NCBI RefSeq assembly: GCF_029193595.2
Contig: NZ_CP135052.1
Span: forward strand, 1,116,001 to 1,180,000
Length of the DNA stretch: 64,000 bases
Source of the DNA: Providencia hangzhouensis
GTDB lineage: Bacteria > Pseudomonadota > Gammaproteobacteria > Enterobacterales > Enterobacteriaceae
Reading direction: 5' to 3'
Shown: piece by piece, positions 61,213 to 64,000 of the stretch
Numbering within the stretch: position 1 is the stretch's first letter
Layout: each line of letters starts with the position of its first letter
The notes under the pieces: generated by a model
The model's input: the letters and a program-made list of their open reading frames with translations, nothing else
Databases searched by the model: none
Told to the model about the DNA's origin: nothing
Position numbers and translations under genes: made by a program

Positions 61213-61566
61213 TAATTATATATAGAACGAAGCATCTACAGAAAAATTCGATATGGTTGGTTTGTTCTAAAATCACCTCATGCAATGGCTCCAAACAAAG
61301 CTTCAAAAACAATATGTAGGTTGAAGTTTTCGAAGGTTAAATGTGGAGAGTTAGAGTAAATAGTTATTCAAAATCAAAGTTAGTGCAGAATCGCATTTTT
61401 TACACCATACAATGAGCTGAAAGGATTTAGCTTTTGTGTTTGAACTGTGTTAATCTATAAAAATAGATAAAGATGACTAATTTTGAAGCGATAAATATTT
61501 TTCGCTTTTAACTTGCTGATAATATTAGAGTATTGATGAAATTTAGCCTTATTATGCTTAGAACAT
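61213..61566. other. Intergenic region upstream of the pyrG promoter
   Basis: No gene, RNA or clear repeat is seen in these roughly 350 bases. Confidence 0.5.
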
Positions 61567-61595
61567 TTGTAGCGAAATTAAGGTTCGGGTATACT
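61567..61595 (+). promoter_or_regulatory. Probable pyrG promoter
   Basis: The -35 TTGTAG (61567-61572) and -10 TATACT (61590-61595) are 17 bp apart. The GGGTATACTGTTTTCCCGTC region resembles the E. coli pyrG promoter as I recall it. Confidence 0.6.
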
Positions 61596-61635
61596 GTTTT
61601 CCCGTCCTGTTATATCCATCATCTTTTAAACCTAA

Positions 61636-64000
<2,365 letters not shown>

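Noticed and set aside
61012..61215. 67-codon frame after mazG
   Set aside because: It only translates the tandem ERIC-like elements; a similar frame occurs at 52086-52268 for the same reason.

Overview
The window looks like chromosomal DNA of a gammaproteobacterium in the Enterobacterales, most likely Morganellaceae and probably Providencia. Nearly every housekeeping protein reads as a close relative of its E. coli counterpart (rimO, hpt, can, panBCD, folK, pcnB, dksA, sfsA, hrpB, mrcB, hemL, erpA, btuF, mtnN, dgt, rlmD, relA, mazG, pyrG, eno). The DNA is clearly AT-rich, it carries a diaminopimelate dehydrogenase of a kind reported from Proteus, and it is dotted with ERIC-type palindromic repeats. 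The species call is inference; no rRNA or tRNA gene is present to test it.

Layout. 0.2-5 kb: an unknown TIM-barrel-like protein, rimO, an orphan Fis-type regulator behind a perfect FNR box, and a FixJ/LuxR regulator whose receiver domain has lost its phosphorylation residues. 5-9 kb: sucrose use genes cscR, cscA and cscK without the cscB permease. 9-16 kb: rarD, purT with a PurR box, a small exported WG-repeat-like protein, and the pyruvate transporter set btsT-yjiX-yjiA. 16-20 kb: cysteine desulfidase cyuA, a MATE exporter, meso-DAP dehydrogenase and an unknown membrane protein. 21-25 kb: a poorly understood module of a PEP-hydrolase-family protein and a Tm-1-like protein, divergent from a TetR regulator and an AbrB-family membrane protein, with two near-palindromic operators between them.

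25-44 kb follows the E. coli 3-minute region (yacC, cueO, hpt, can, yadGH, panDCB, folK, pcnB, dksA, sfsA), but a six-gene chaperone-usher fimbrial operon sits between hpt and yadH. 44-56 kb continues with hrpB, mrcB, hemL, erpA, btuF, mtnN and dgt; fhu, clcA, yadS and gluQ, known from this part of E. coli, are absent. At about 55.7 kb the order jumps to a second E. coli block, rlmD-relA-mazG-pyrG-eno, without mazEF; eno runs off the end.

The most striking non-coding signal is a family of ERIC-like elements. At least ten full or nearly full copies and several partial ones lie between genes. They include a tandem pair next to cyuA, a 202-bp unit repeated three times after mrcB, and a 301-bp composite unit duplicated between relA and mazG. 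Inner and outer stem arms differ between copies but stay complementary within each copy, which points to selection on, or copying through, the hairpin. Other points of interest are an ATT start codon for pcnB, a textbook CueR-type cueO promoter with a 19-bp spacer, and the TetR-controlled 21-25 kb module, which is the best candidate for an undescribed system.
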